Notes under the pieces: model-generated
Database searches by the model: none
Told to the model about the DNA's origin: nothing
What the model saw: only the letters and a program-made list of their open reading frames with translations
Part shown: piece after piece, positions 33,247-42,106 of the stretch
Layout of the letters: every line of letters starts with the position of its first letter
How positions within the stretch are numbered: position 1 is the first letter of the stretch
NCBI GenBank assembly: GCA_016708905.1
Contig: JADJEV010000003.1
Coordinates: forward strand, 1,488,001 to 1,552,000
Reading direction: 5' to 3'
Source of the DNA: Candidatus Methylophosphatis roskildensis
GTDB taxonomy: Bacteria > Pseudomonadota > Gammaproteobacteria > Burkholderiales > Rhodocyclaceae
Length of the DNA stretch: 64,000 nucleotides
Translations under genes and position numbers: made by a program

Positions 33247-33573
33247 TCAGTCGTCCTTCTCGACCTTGAGCAGTTCGCCGCTGCGGGCATCGAGTCTGAG
33301 TTCCCAGACACGGCCACCGCCGTCGAGTATCTCGACCTCGTAGATGTATTTGTCGTGCTTGTGCTTGAGTTCGGTTTCGAGAATCTGGCCGGGCTTCTCG
33401 GCACGCGCGCGTTCGGCGATCTTTTCCAGCGGCATGATTTCGCCCGCGTCAAGCAGACGACGTGCGGCGACATGGTCGGAGTCGGCGCGTACTGGAATGA
33501 CCGAACCGAGCAGCAGCGCGGTTACCAGCGTGCCGGCCCCGGCCAGCGCGAGCAGGATTTTGGTGGTTGCCAT
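33247..33573 (-). CDS. Small exported PepSY-domain protein
   Basis: 108 aa. Signal peptide ILLALAGAGTLVTALLLGSV (6-25) followed by a PepSY domain: HVAARRLLDAGEIMPLEKIA, KPGQILETELKHKHDKYIYE and WELRLDARSGELLKVEKDD. Periplasmic PepSY proteins commonly sit in front of PhoPQ-like pairs and may modulate the sensor or a protease. First gene of the PepSY-regulator-kinase operon. Confidence 0.88.
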   Translation of the reverse strand: MATTKILLALAGAGTLVTALLLGSVIPVRADSDHVAARRLLDAGEIMPLEKIAERARAEKPGQILETELKHKHDKYIYEVEILDGGGRVWELRLDARSGELLKVEKDD

Positions 33574-33683
33574 GATTCGAACTCCAGTCGGGCAGAAGAT
33601 GACGCGAGTCTAGGCGACGACAGCTTAACCCAGCCTGAATGGCGCAGCACGCGGGCGGCGAACCCCCGCTACACTGTCGGTCC

Positions 33684-34919
33684 ATGCATGATGCCAATGA
33701 CAATCGGCTGGCCGTGATCGGCGGCTGTCCGGCCGGCCTGATGGCCGCCGAGGTGGCGAGCGGCGCCGGGCTGCGGGTCGACCTCTACGACGCGATGCCG
33801 TCGTGCGGGCGCAAGTTCCTGCTCGCCGGCAAGGGCGGGCTGAACCTGACCCACGCCGACAGCTTCGACACTTTCGCATCGCGCTACGGCCCACGGCGCG
33901 AGCAGGTCGAACCCTGGCTGCGCGCCTTCGATGCCGAGGCCGTGCGCGAGTGGGCGCGCGGCCTGGGCGTGGACACCTTCGTCGGCAGTTCGGGCCGCGT
34001 GTTTCCGAGCGACATGAAGGCTGCACCGCTGCTGCGTTCCTGGCTGCGGCGGCTGCGCGAACAGGGTGTGCGCTTTCACATGCGCCAGCGCTGCCTGGGC
34101 TGGAACGCGGATGGATCGCTTCATTTCGCGACAGGGAACGGAACACAGGCCGTGCAGGCCGATGCCGTCGTACTGGCACTCGGCGGCGGAAGTTGGGCGA
34201 AACTCGGCTCGGATGGCGCTTGGGTGGCGTGGCTGGCGGCGCGCGGCGTGTCGCTGGCCCCACTCGCGCCAGCCAACTGCGGCTTCGACGTCGCGTGGAG
34301 CGAACACCTGCGCAATCGTTTCGCCGGCGAACCGGTGAAGTCGGTCGGGCTGCGCCTGCAGGGCGACGCGGCCGGACGCATCGGCGAATTCGTCGTCACC
34401 GGGCATGGCCTCGAGGGCGGCGCGATCTACGCGCTGTCGGCACGGCTGCGCGAGGCGATCGCGCAACAGGGTGTGGCCGTGCTCGAACTCGACCTCGCAC
34501 CCGACAAGAGCCTGCGGCGGCTGATCGACGAGATCGACCATCCGCGCGGTGCGCGCTCGATGGGCAGCCACCTGGCCAGCCGCACGGGAATCAAGGGCGT
34601 ACGCGCAGCCCTGCTGCGCGAAGTCGTGCCGCCGCCGGACTACGCACGACCGGAGAAGCTGGCCGGGTGGATCAAGGCGCTGCCGCTACGGCTGGCAGCA
34701 CCCCGGCCGATCGACGAGGCGATCAGCAGCGCCGGCGGCGTGCGCTTCGAGGCGCTCGACCCGCAGCTGATGTTGCGTGACCTGCCCGGCGTGTTCTGCG
34801 CCGGCGAAATGCTCGACTGGGAAGCGCCGACCGGCGGCTATCTGCTGACGGCTTGCATGGCCAGCGGAAGTATCGCGGGCGCGGCGGCGGCGGCATGCTT
34901 GCGCAGCAGAAATCGGTAG
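33684..34919 (+). CDS. HI0933/BaiN-like flavoprotein (TIGR03862 type), altered FAD motif
   Basis: 411-aa NAD(P)/FAD-dependent oxidoreductase family protein. The opening RLAVIGGCPAGLMAAEVASG is the FAD dinucleotide-binding fold, but the third position of GxGxxG is Cys instead of Gly (GGCPAG). The rest is regular: CGRKFLLAGKGGLNLTHAD, GSSGRVFPSDMKAAPLLR, ALGGGSWAKLGSDG, FVVTGHGLEGGAIYALS, and the C-terminal FCAGEMLDWEAPTGGYLL. Start MHDANDNR at 33684; an ATG at 33639 is possible. Reaction unknown for this family. Divergent from the PepSY operon. Confidence 0.82.
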   Translation: MHDANDNRLAVIGGCPAGLMAAEVASGAGLRVDLYDAMPSCGRKFLLAGKGGLNLTHADSFDTFASRYGPRREQVEPWLRAFDAEAVREWARGLGVDTFVGSSGRVFPSDMKAAPLLRSWLRRLREQGVRFHMRQRCLGWNADGSLHFATGNGTQAVQADAVVLALGGGSWAKLGSDGAWVAWLAARGVSLAPLAPANCGFDVAWSEHLRNRFAGEPVKSVGLRLQGDAAGRIGEFVVTGHGLEGGAIYALSARLREAIAQQGVAVLELDLAPDKSLRRLIDEIDHPRGARSMGSHLASRTGIKGVRAALLREVVPPPDYARPEKLAGWIKALPLRLAAPRPIDEAISSAGGVRFEALDPQLMLRDLPGVFCAGEMLDWEAPTGGYLLTACMASGSIAGAAAAACLRSRNR

Positions 34920-34978
34920 CGTGCAGCATCGGCCACGCGAGGCGCGCGCGCCAGCCCAGCAGAGTCATTCGCATGCAT

Positions 34979-35674
34979 TCAGTCGGATTCGCTCTCCGGC
35001 TTCACATCCGGCCTGGGCTCTCGTGCCTTGCGCGTCCGGTCGCGGAATGCCATCGCGGTGTCGAATGCGGATCGGGTGAAGTCGAGCACGGCGGCGAAAT
35101 CCTCGTCGGACAGCCGGCGGGCGCTGTCATTGACGCTGTAGATGTGGGCGAACTCGCGCTCGCGGCTGCTTTGCAGCACCAGCCGGCCGACGCCCAGATC
35201 CTCGAGCACCTTCCACAGCGCCGGATTGTTGGTGCGCGTGAGTTTCATGACAAACGGAATCGGGTCGTTGCGCGCGAGCACGGCCGCCAGCCGCATGATG
35301 ATCTCGAACGGCAAGGCCGCGGTGCCGCCCTCCACCGCCTCGAGCAGCGAGGGATCCTTCAGATCGATCGCCTTGCCGAGTTCCTTGAGCGACAGCCCGG
35401 CCGACTCGCGCATGTTGCGCACCAGCGCGCCGGCGCGGTGGAGCGCGCTGCGTTGGCCCGGCTTGGTCGGCAGCAGGGCCTTGGCGACGTTGAACGACAT
35501 CGCCGCGGTGCTGGCCACTCCCAGCACCGAATCGGTCCACGAACGCAACTCGCGCGCCAGCAACTGCAGCGTGGAATCGTCACGCTTGGTGACGGCGGCG
35601 GTGCGCGGCGCGGCGGATTTGCGGGGGCGGCCCGCTCCGCGTGCTGCGGGCTGGCGGGTTCTGGTGGCGGGCAT
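34979..35674 (-). CDS. XRE-type helix-turn-helix protein
   Basis: 231 aa. A basic, disordered N-terminus (RTRQPAARGAGRPRKSAAPR) resembles an AT-hook-like GRPRK tail. The central HTH is GALVRNMRESAGLSLKELGK followed by AIDLKDPSLLEAVEGG. The C-terminal part (FVMKLTRTNNPALWKVLEDLGVGRL, HIYSVNDSARRLSDEDFAAVLDFTR) is not one I recognise. Probably a DNA-binding regulator. It is downstream of ppk2 on the opposite side of a tandem repeat. Confidence 0.7.
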   Translation of the reverse strand: MPATRTRQPAARGAGRPRKSAAPRTAAVTKRDDSTLQLLARELRSWTDSVLGVASTAAMSFNVAKALLPTKPGQRSALHRAGALVRNMRESAGLSLKELGKAIDLKDPSLLEAVEGGTAALPFEIIMRLAAVLARNDPIPFVMKLTRTNNPALWKVLEDLGVGRLVLQSSREREFAHIYSVNDSARRLSDEDFAAVLDFTRSAFDTAMAFRDRTRKAREPRPDVKPESESD

Positions 35675-35788
35675 CGTCGTCTCCTGATGATGCCCGCGAT
35701 TGTAGACGCGATTCGAGCGACCGACGCGACGCCCAAATTGCTGCCGCCACCGATGCCCGGCCGGGCGTCATCCGCGAATCACGATCTG

Positions 35789-35846
35789 CGCCGGGTATCC
35801 GTTCGGGCTGACGCCGGGTATCCGTTCGGGCTGAGCTTGTCGAAGC
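35789..35846. repeat. Tandem 23-bp repeat of a dispersed TTCGACAAGCTCAGCCCGAA family
   Basis: CGCCGGGTATCCGTTCGGGC plus TGA occurs twice in direct tandem (35789-35811, 35812-35834), followed by GCTTGTCGAAGCC. Read on the minus strand this is the TTCGACAAGCTCAGCCCGAA motif seen in many proteobacterial genomes. It directly abuts the TAG stop of ppk2 (35847-35849). Confidence 0.75.
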
Positions 35847-37037
35847 CTACAGGATTGCGCTGCCGACGTGCTCGCCGCGCTCGTACACCACATGGGCGCG
35901 GCCGACCAGCAGCGGATCGAGCGAACCGACCGTCTGGAGATCCTTGTTGGCGTACGGCAGCTTGTGCAGGATGTAGCGCATGGCATTGAGGCGCGCGCGC
36001 TTCTTGCAATCCGACTTGATGACGGTCCACGGCGCATCGGCGGTATCGGTCTCGAAGAACATCGCTTCCTTGGCCTTGGTGTATTCCTCCCACTTGTCGA
36101 GCGAAGCCAAGTCGACCGGCGACAGTTTCCACTGCTTGAGCGGGTGCGCCTCGCGCTCCTTGAAACGCCGGCGCTGCTCCTTGCGGCTGACCGAGTACCA
36201 GAACTTGATCAGGTGCACACCGCTTCTGACGAGGTGGCGCTCGAACTCGGGCGCCTGGCGCATGAATTCCTCGTACTCGGCCTGGGTGCAAAAACCCATC
36301 ACGCGCTCGACACCGGCGCGGTTGTACCACGAGCGGTCGAACATCACGATTTCGCCGGCGGTCGGCAGGTGATTCACGTAACGCTGGAAGTACCACTGCC
36401 CGCGCTCGGTCTCGGTCGGCTTTTCCAGCGCCACCACCCGCGCACCGCGCGGATTCAGGTGCTCCATGAAGCGCTTGATGGTGCCGCCCTTGCCGGCCGC
36501 ATCGCGGCCCTCGAACAGCACGACAACCCGCTGGCGGGTTTCCTTGACCCAAGCCTGGAGTTTCAGCAGTTCGACCTGCAGGCGGTATTTCTGCTTCTCA
36601 TAACTCTTTCGCGACAACAGGTTCAGGTACGGGTAGCCGCCGTCGCGCCAGTCGGGAGCCAGTTCCTGGTCCGGGTTGAGCTTCGGCGCATCCAGCACCT
36701 TCGCCTCGGCATCGAGCATCCGGCAGATCGCCGCCGCGTCGTCGGGCGAGGCGCCTTCGAGTACCGCCCGCAGCGTCTTGGCGTGGGCCGCACCGTCGCC
36801 ATTGCCCTTGCGCGAAAGGATGTCGCGCACCGCGGCAAGCTTGGCGGTCTCGGCGGCCTCGACCGCCTCGGCGACAGCGTACGATTCTATGCCGCGTTTG
36901 CTGCTGGACGGGGCAATGTCGCCGGCAACAGCGCGGCGGGGTTTCTCCGGGGCTGCTGCCCTCGCCTTCGGCTTGGCCGCCGGGCGAGGTGTTGCCGCGC
37001 CGCTGACAGGCTTCCTGGGGGGTGTTGTCTTGCTCAT
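35847..37037 (-). CDS. ppk2: Polyphosphate kinase 2
   Basis: 396 aa. PPK2 moves phosphate between polyphosphate and nucleoside diphosphates. The kinase core is complete: Walker A FEGRDAAGKGGTIKRF, RVVALEKPTETERGQWYFQR, Walker B IVMFDRSWYNRAGVERVMGF, lid SVSRKEQRRRFKERE and WKLSPVDLASLDKWEEYTKAK. The Asp-rich Walker B and single-domain core fit class I, the common GTP- or ATP-forming type. An Ala/Pro/Lys-rich N-terminal 100 residues precedes the core. The start at 37037 has AGGAG upstream. The promoter region holds a perfect palindrome at 37064-37081. Its presence fits, but does not prove, a polyphosphate-accumulating lifestyle. Confidence 0.93.
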   Translation of the reverse strand: MSKTTPPRKPVSGAATPRPAAKPKARAAAPEKPRRAVAGDIAPSSSKRGIESYAVAEAVEAAETAKLAAVRDILSRKGNGDGAAHAKTLRAVLEGASPDDAAAICRMLDAEAKVLDAPKLNPDQELAPDWRDGGYPYLNLLSRKSYEKQKYRLQVELLKLQAWVKETRQRVVVLFEGRDAAGKGGTIKRFMEHLNPRGARVVALEKPTETERGQWYFQRYVNHLPTAGEIVMFDRSWYNRAGVERVMGFCTQAEYEEFMRQAPEFERHLVRSGVHLIKFWYSVSRKEQRRRFKEREAHPLKQWKLSPVDLASLDKWEEYTKAKEAMFFETDTADAPWTVIKSDCKKRARLNAMRYILHKLPYANKDLQTVGSLDPLLVGRAHVVYERGEHVGSAIL

Positions 37038-37063
37038 GGCCGCTCCTGCTGTCATGTGGATCC

Positions 37064-37081
37064 GACTATTTTAGAATAGTC
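37064..37081. promoter_or_regulatory. Palindromic operator-like site upstream of ppk2
   Basis: GACTATT, TTAG, AATAGTC: perfect 7-bp arms with a 4-bp centre, 27 bp before the ppk2 start. The same half-sites occur in front of the DUF4143 ATPase gene at 30846-30875. The regulator is unknown. Confidence 0.4.
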
Positions 37082-37155
37082 TGGCCGACCCATGACAATC
37101 CGCCTCAGGCGTCGGGTCCGGAACCAAGCATCGCGCTTCTCGGGGGTAAGCCATC

Positions 37156-37944
37156 ATGGACTTGAAACTCAGCGGCAAACTGGCGCTGGTCAGTGGCTCG
37201 GCCAAAGGCATCGGGCTGGCCATCGCCACCGTTCTGGCGCGCGAGGGCGCCGAAGTCATCGTCAATGGCCGCAGCGAGGCATCGCTGGCCCGCGCCATGG
37301 AGAACATCTCCGCGTCGGTGGCCAGCGCGAGGCTGCTCGGCTACGCCGGCGATCTGTCCGACGCGACTGTGGCGGCCGCACTGGTCAAGCGCTTTCCCGA
37401 CATCGACATTCTGGTCAACAATCTCGGCATCTTCGAGCCCAAACCGTTCGACGAAATTCCCGACGAGGATTGGCGCCGTTTCTTCGATGTCAACGTGCTG
37501 TCGGGCGTGCGCCTGGCGCGCGCCTATCTGGCCGGCATGAAGCGCCACGGCTGGGGACGCATCGTCTTCATCAGCAGCGAGAGCGGCATCCAGATTCCGC
37601 AGGAAATGATCCACTACGGCATGAGCAAGACCGCCCAGCTCGCGGTGTCGCGCGGCATCGCCGAGACCTGCGCCGGCACCGGCGTCACCTGCAACGCGGT
37701 GCTGCCGGGACCGACCCATTCCGACGGCGTCGAGGAATTCGTCGCCAAGCTCTCGGGCGGCGCGCCCTTCGCCGAGTTCGAGCGCGAGTTCTTCAGGAGC
37801 GCCCGGCCATCGTCGCTGCTCAAGCGCTTCGCCACCACCGAGGAAGTCGCCAATCTGGTCGCCTTCGTCTGCAGCCCGCTGTCGTCGGCGACCAACGGCG
37901 CCGCGCTGCGGGTGGACGGTGGTGTCGTGCGGGCGTGCTTCTGA
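37156..37944 (+). CDS. Short-chain dehydrogenase/reductase
   Basis: 262-aa SDR. Cofactor motif GSAKGIG at 13-19 with NGRS after strand 2 (favouring NADP), LVNNLGIFEPKPF, catalytic Ser in FISSESGIQIP and YGMSK, then VTCNAVLPGPTHSDGVEEFV and a C-terminal NGAALRVDGGVV. Resembles 3-oxoacyl-ACP reductase-like enzymes of unassigned substrate. Its last codons overlap the start of the amidase gene. Confidence 0.85.
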   Translation: MDLKLSGKLALVSGSAKGIGLAIATVLAREGAEVIVNGRSEASLARAMENISASVASARLLGYAGDLSDATVAAALVKRFPDIDILVNNLGIFEPKPFDEIPDEDWRRFFDVNVLSGVRLARAYLAGMKRHGWGRIVFISSESGIQIPQEMIHYGMSKTAQLAVSRGIAETCAGTGVTCNAVLPGPTHSDGVEEFVAKLSGGAPFAEFEREFFRSARPSSLLKRFATTEEVANLVAFVCSPLSSATNGAALRVDGGVVRACF

Positions 37945-38714
37945 TTCGCCGTCGCGCCGTGCAGCCTGTCGCCGCCGCACTGATCTGCGCGGCGCTGGCT
38001 GGCTGTGCCGCTGCGCCGCTGGGCACCGGCATGCCGACGCAGTGGCGGGCCTCGCCCAACTTCGACGAGCGGCGACCGAATCTGGTGATCCTCCACCACA
38101 CCACCGACGACGAGGCCGAGCAGGGCCTGCGCACGCTCACGGATCCGCTGCAGAAAGTCAGCGCCCATTACCTGATCGGCCGCGACGGCACGCTCTATCA
38201 ATTGGTCGATGAGCGCGCCCGCGCCTGGCATGCCGGCGCCTCCTACTGGGGCGGCAATCGCGATGTGAATTCGGCCTCGATCGGCATCGAACTCGACAAC
38301 AACGGCTACGAGCCCTTCGCCGAAGCGCAGATCACCAGCCTGCTCGCGCTGCTGCAGGATCTGCGCGCGCGCTACGCGATTCCCGTCGCCAATGTGCTCG
38401 GCCACGCCGACGTGGCGCCGCGACGCAAGGTCGATCCCAGCCGCATGTTTCCCTGGCGACGCCTGGCCGCGGCCGGTTTCGGGCTGTGGTGCGAGCCGCC
38501 CTATTCGCCGCCTCCGCCGGGCTTCGACAGCCTGCTCGCCCTGCAGGCTATCGGCTACGATGTGTCGCGGCCCGAGGCGGCGGCCGCGGCATTCATGCTG
38601 CATTTCATGCCCGAAGCCGGCGACGATCCGCAGCCGGCCGCGCTCGACACCGCCCTGCTCGCCTGCCTGGCCGAGCGCAAACGCGCGGCGCCAGAACCCG
38701 ACGCGGATCGCTGA
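37935..38714 (+). CDS. N-acetylmuramoyl-L-alanine amidase, AmiD-like lipoprotein
   Basis: 259 aa. Signal and lipobox PVAAALICAALAGC make it a lipoprotein. Amidase_2 domain: LVILHHTTDD (zinc His), VSAHYLIGRDGTLYQLVDER, AWHAGASYWGG, SIGIELDNNG, and NVLGHADVAPRRKVDPSRMFPW with the second zinc His and the catalytic Lys/Asp region. It cleaves the amide between MurNAc and the stem peptide, as in cell-wall recycling. The start is a GTG at 37935 inside the end of the SDR gene; a GTG at 37959 is the alternative. Confidence 0.85.
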   Translation: MLLIRRRAVQPVAAALICAALAGCAAAPLGTGMPTQWRASPNFDERRPNLVILHHTTDDEAEQGLRTLTDPLQKVSAHYLIGRDGTLYQLVDERARAWHAGASYWGGNRDVNSASIGIELDNNGYEPFAEAQITSLLALLQDLRARYAIPVANVLGHADVAPRRKVDPSRMFPWRRLAAAGFGLWCEPPYSPPPPGFDSLLALQAIGYDVSRPEAAAAAFMLHFMPEAGDDPQPAALDTALLACLAERKRAAPEPDADR

Positions 38715-38722
38715 CCGCATGG

Positions 38723-39081
38723 CCTGCAGGCCGTATGGAATGGCGCTCTGCAGCATGGCATGCCTGTGAGCGCCATTCCATGCGCCTTCCCGGCATGCCA
38801 TGCCGGAAAGCGCCATCCGGTGCGGCTTCCAGCACGCGTAGGTTGGGCAGAGCGCAGCGAAGCCCAACGCCGGAGGACGATATCGTTGGGCTTCCTTCGT
38901 CAGCCCAACCTAAGAGCTACGAGCTGCAGGCCGCATGGATAGGCGTTCTGCAGCATTGTATGCCTGTGAGCCGCATTCCGTGCGCCTTTCCAATATGCCA
39001 TGCCGGAAAGCGCCATCTGGTGCGGCTTCCAGGCCGCTATCGAGCACGCGTAGGTTGGGCAGAGCGCAGCGAAGCCCAACG
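38723..39081. repeat. Directly repeated composite repeat block with GTAGGTTGGGC arms
   Basis: Two units about 155 bp long with a period of about 201 bp. Each starts CTGCAGGCCG, passes through GCATGCC or TATGCC, CCATGCCGGAAAGCGCCATC and TGCGGCTTCCAG, and ends GTAGGTTGGGCAGAGCGCAG. The first unit (38723-38868) continues into a full hairpin with the arm at 38891-38912; the second has only one arm (39049-39081). The block fills the 417-bp gap between the amidase and tldD genes (38715-39131), which holds no gene. Confidence 0.7.
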
Positions 39082-39131
39082 TCGTAGGGGAAAGAGCAAG
39101 TCGGGCTGCGACCTGCGCTATCCTGCGCAAG

Positions 39132-40574
39132 ATGGATGAACGAATCGAACGCGACTTTCTCGCCGCCGCGCCGGCGGTCGATTTCTGCGCGCTGCGCCTG
39201 GTCGGGGAGACCTCGGAGCAACTGACGGTGCGGCAGAACGTGGCCGAGCCGCCGCGGCTGTCGATCGACGGCGGCGCGATGGTCACGCTGATCGAGCGCG
39301 GCGGCCTCGGCTATGCCGCCACCAGTGATCTGTCGCCGGCCGGCCTGCGCGATGCACTCGAGCGCGCGCGCCGCTATGCGCAACTCGGCGGCGGTCGTTC
39401 AGTCGTCGACTACAGCGGCATCGCGATGCCACGCCCGCAGGGACGTTATGCCTCGACCGTTCACGACGACATCGGCGGCCTGTCGCTGGCCGACCGCTAC
39501 GCGCTACTGACCGACGTCTCGCGTGCGACCAAGGTGGATGCGCGCATCGTCGACTGGGACGCCAGCCTGTGGCACACCCGATCCGAGCAGCGTTACCTGA
39601 CGGCCGACGGCGCGCGTGCCGAGCAGCACTTCGACTACCTGGTCTCCTCGATCTCGGCCACCGCCCACGCCGACGGCCAGACTCAGTCGCGCAGTAGCGC
39701 CGGCCGCTACAACGGCTTCTGCCAGCAGGGCGGCCTGCAGGTGCTCGACCACGCGCATTTTCGCGACGACGGCGCGCGCGTCGCCGACGAGGCACTGCAA
39801 TTGCTCGCCGCGCCCAACTGCCCGAGCGGCCGTATGGACGTGCTGCTGATGCCCGACCAGATGATGCTGCAGATCCACGAGTCGATCGGCCATCCGCTGG
39901 AGCTCGACCGGATCCTCGGCGACGAGCGCAACTTCGCCGGCACCAGCTTCGTGACGTCCGAGATGTTCGGCAGCTACCGCTATGGTTCGCCGCTGCTCGA
40001 CGTGACCTTCGATCCGGACCGTGCAGAGCAGTTCGCCAGCTACGCCTTCGACGACGACGGCTCGCCCGCGCAGCGCGAGTACATCATCCGTGCCGGCCTG
40101 CTGCTGCGCCCGCTCGGCGGCGCGATCTCGCAGGCGCGCGCCGGCCTGCCGGGCGTGGCCAACTCGCGCGCTTGCTCGTGGAACCGGCCGCCGATCGACC
40201 GCATGGCCAACCTCAACATCGAGCCGGGCGAGGCTGCCCTGCAGGACATGATCGCCTCGATCGAGCTCGGCGTGATGATGCGCACCAATTCCTCGTGGTC
40301 GATCGACGATTCGCGCAACAAGTTCCAGTTCGGCTGCGAATACGGCCGCATGATCCGCGACGGTCAGCTCGCCGAAGTGGTGAAGAACCCGAACTATCGC
40401 GGCATCTCGGCCACCTTCTGGCGCTCGCTGGCGATGGTCGGCGACAGGACGACTTTCGAGGTGATGGGCACACCGTTCTGCGGCAAGGGCGAGCCGGCCC
40501 AGGTGATCCGCGTCGGTCACGCCTCGCCGGCGTGCAAGTTCGTCGATGTGGACGTGTTCGGCGGCGAGGCCTGA
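39132..40574 (+). CDS. tldD: TldD-type metalloprotease subunit
   Basis: 480 aa. The zinc-binding HExxxH motif is present as IHESIGHPLELDRILGDE. GSYRYGSPLLDVTFDPDRAEQF, LPGVANSRACSW and MIASIELGVMMRTNSSWSID follow the family. TldD and TldE together form a heterodimeric protease that degrades unfolded peptides and matures some peptides such as microcin B17. The downstream partner gene overlaps by one base. Confidence 0.85.
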   Translation: MDERIERDFLAAAPAVDFCALRLVGETSEQLTVRQNVAEPPRLSIDGGAMVTLIERGGLGYAATSDLSPAGLRDALERARRYAQLGGGRSVVDYSGIAMPRPQGRYASTVHDDIGGLSLADRYALLTDVSRATKVDARIVDWDASLWHTRSEQRYLTADGARAEQHFDYLVSSISATAHADGQTQSRSSAGRYNGFCQQGGLQVLDHAHFRDDGARVADEALQLLAAPNCPSGRMDVLLMPDQMMLQIHESIGHPLELDRILGDERNFAGTSFVTSEMFGSYRYGSPLLDVTFDPDRAEQFASYAFDDDGSPAQREYIIRAGLLLRPLGGAISQARAGLPGVANSRACSWNRPPIDRMANLNIEPGEAALQDMIASIELGVMMRTNSSWSIDDSRNKFQFGCEYGRMIRDGQLAEVVKNPNYRGISATFWRSLAMVGDRTTFEVMGTPFCGKGEPAQVIRVGHASPACKFVDVDVFGGEA

Positions 40575-41896
40575 TGCAGACCTACTTCAACGAGCTCGCC
40601 GACCACATGCAGTCGCTCACGCGCGGCGGCGAGGTGACGACCGCCTGGCTGGCGGCCGAACAGTCGGACTTCGTCCGCTTCAACAAGTCGGCGTTGCGCC
40701 AGGCGATGAACGTCCGCCAGATCGCTGTCACGCTCGGCCTGATCGCCGATGGCCGGCGCATCGAACTGCGCAGCAGCCTGAGCGGCGATGCGGCGCCGGA
40801 CAAGGCGCGGCTCGCCGCCATGTTCGGGCGGCTGCGCGACGAGCTGCCGCAGGTGCCGCCCGACCCCTATCTGCTGATCGCCAGCGAGGTGAATGCTACC
40901 GAGCACCGCGTGGTCTCGACCCTGCCCGATCCCGGCCAGGTAATCGAGCGCGTGCTGGCCGCGGGCAAGGGGCGCGATCTGGTCGGACTGTACGCGGCCG
41001 GGCCGATCATGCGCGGCTTCGCCAATTCGCTCGGCCAGCGCAACTGGCACGAGGTGGCGAGCTTCGAGCTGGGCTGGAGTTTCTATCATCGCGCCGACAA
41101 GGCGGTGAAATCGAGCTACGCCGGCACGGTCTGGAACGATGCGGTCTTCGACGCAAAGGTGACGCTGGCCGCCGAACAGCTTGCCCGGCTGGCGGAGCCG
41201 GCCAAATCGCTGCAGCCGGGCCGCTATCGCGCCTATTTCACGCCGACCGCAATGAACGAATTTCTCGGCGCGCTGGCCTGGGGCGGTTTCGGCACCAAGT
41301 TGCAACGCACCCGGCAGAGCGCGCTGATGCGTCTGCACGACGGCGCGGTGACGCTCAGTCCGGCGATCACCTGTTTCGAGAACGTCGCCGACGCCATGGC
41401 GCCGTCATTCCAGGCCGACGGTTTCGTCAAGCCACCGCGGGTCATGCTGATCGAGCGCGGCGTCGCGGTCGACACGCTGACTTCGCCGCGCACGGCGCGC
41501 GAGTACGGTATCGCCTCCAACGCGGCCAATGCCGAAGAAATGCCTGACTCGCTCGAACTCGCTCCCGGCTCGCTGGCCATGGACGATGCGCTCGCCGCGC
41601 TCGATTGCGGGCTCTACATCGGCAACCTCTGGTACCTCAACTACTCGGACCGCCAGGCCTGCCGGTTGACCGGGATGACGCGCTTCGCCAGCTTCTGGGT
41701 CGAGAACGGCCGCATCGTCGCGCCGCTGCAGGTGATGCGCTTCGACGATTCGATCTACCGCATCTTCGGCGCGAACCTGCTGGCACTGACATGTGAACAG
41801 GAACTGGTGCCTGATGGCGACACCTACGAAGCGCGTTCCACGCGCAGCGTGCGCACGCCAGGGGCCTTGGTCAGCGACTTCGCGCTGACGCTTTAG
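40574..41896 (+). CDS. TldE/PmbA-type protease subunit
   Basis: 440 aa, a TldD/PmbA-family protein without the HExxxH motif, as expected for the non-catalytic partner. Features: AWLAAEQSDFVRFNKSALRQ, LIASEVNATEHRVVSTLPD, SFYHRADKAVKSSYAGTVW, YRAYFTPTAMNEFLGALAWG and LYIGNLWYLNYSDRQACRLTGMTRFASF. It starts at the ATG overlapping the tldD stop (TGATG), so the two are made together. Confidence 0.82.
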   Translation: MQTYFNELADHMQSLTRGGEVTTAWLAAEQSDFVRFNKSALRQAMNVRQIAVTLGLIADGRRIELRSSLSGDAAPDKARLAAMFGRLRDELPQVPPDPYLLIASEVNATEHRVVSTLPDPGQVIERVLAAGKGRDLVGLYAAGPIMRGFANSLGQRNWHEVASFELGWSFYHRADKAVKSSYAGTVWNDAVFDAKVTLAAEQLARLAEPAKSLQPGRYRAYFTPTAMNEFLGALAWGGFGTKLQRTRQSALMRLHDGAVTLSPAITCFENVADAMAPSFQADGFVKPPRVMLIERGVAVDTLTSPRTAREYGIASNAANAEEMPDSLELAPGSLAMDDALAALDCGLYIGNLWYLNYSDRQACRLTGMTRFASFWVENGRIVAPLQVMRFDDSIYRIFGANLLALTCEQELVPDGDTYEARSTRSVRTPGALVSDFALTL

Positions 41897-41916
41897 CGGA
41901 TGACCTGGAAAGGCAA

Positions 41917-42069
41917 TTACTCCCCGAGCGACAGCCAGGTGTCGTAAGCCATCATGGCGATACCGATCGCCATGACAACGCCCAGGGCGACGATCTTGAG
42001 CTTGAAGAAGACAGCTCCGAGGAAAAGCAACATCAGCAATATGCCTACCAGACCAAATATCAGTTTCAT
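41917..42069 (-). CDS. Small membrane protein, 50 residues
   Basis: Reading MKLIFGLVGILLMLLFLGAV then FFKLKIVALGVVMAIGIAMM and AYDTWLSLGE. Two hydrophobic segments of about 18 residues are separated by FKLK, so it should form a helical hairpin in the inner membrane. The ATG at 42069 has a full GGAGG Shine-Dalgarno at ideal spacing. It is the last gene of the TRAP-amidase unit, 37 bp after the amidase gene. No family recognised. Confidence 0.65.
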   Translation of the reverse strand: MKLIFGLVGILLMLLFLGAVFFKLKIVALGVVMAIGIAMMAYDTWLSLGE

Positions 42070-42106
42070 TGCGGTCCCTCCAGGTTCATGCCGGCCGACT
42101 GCACGT

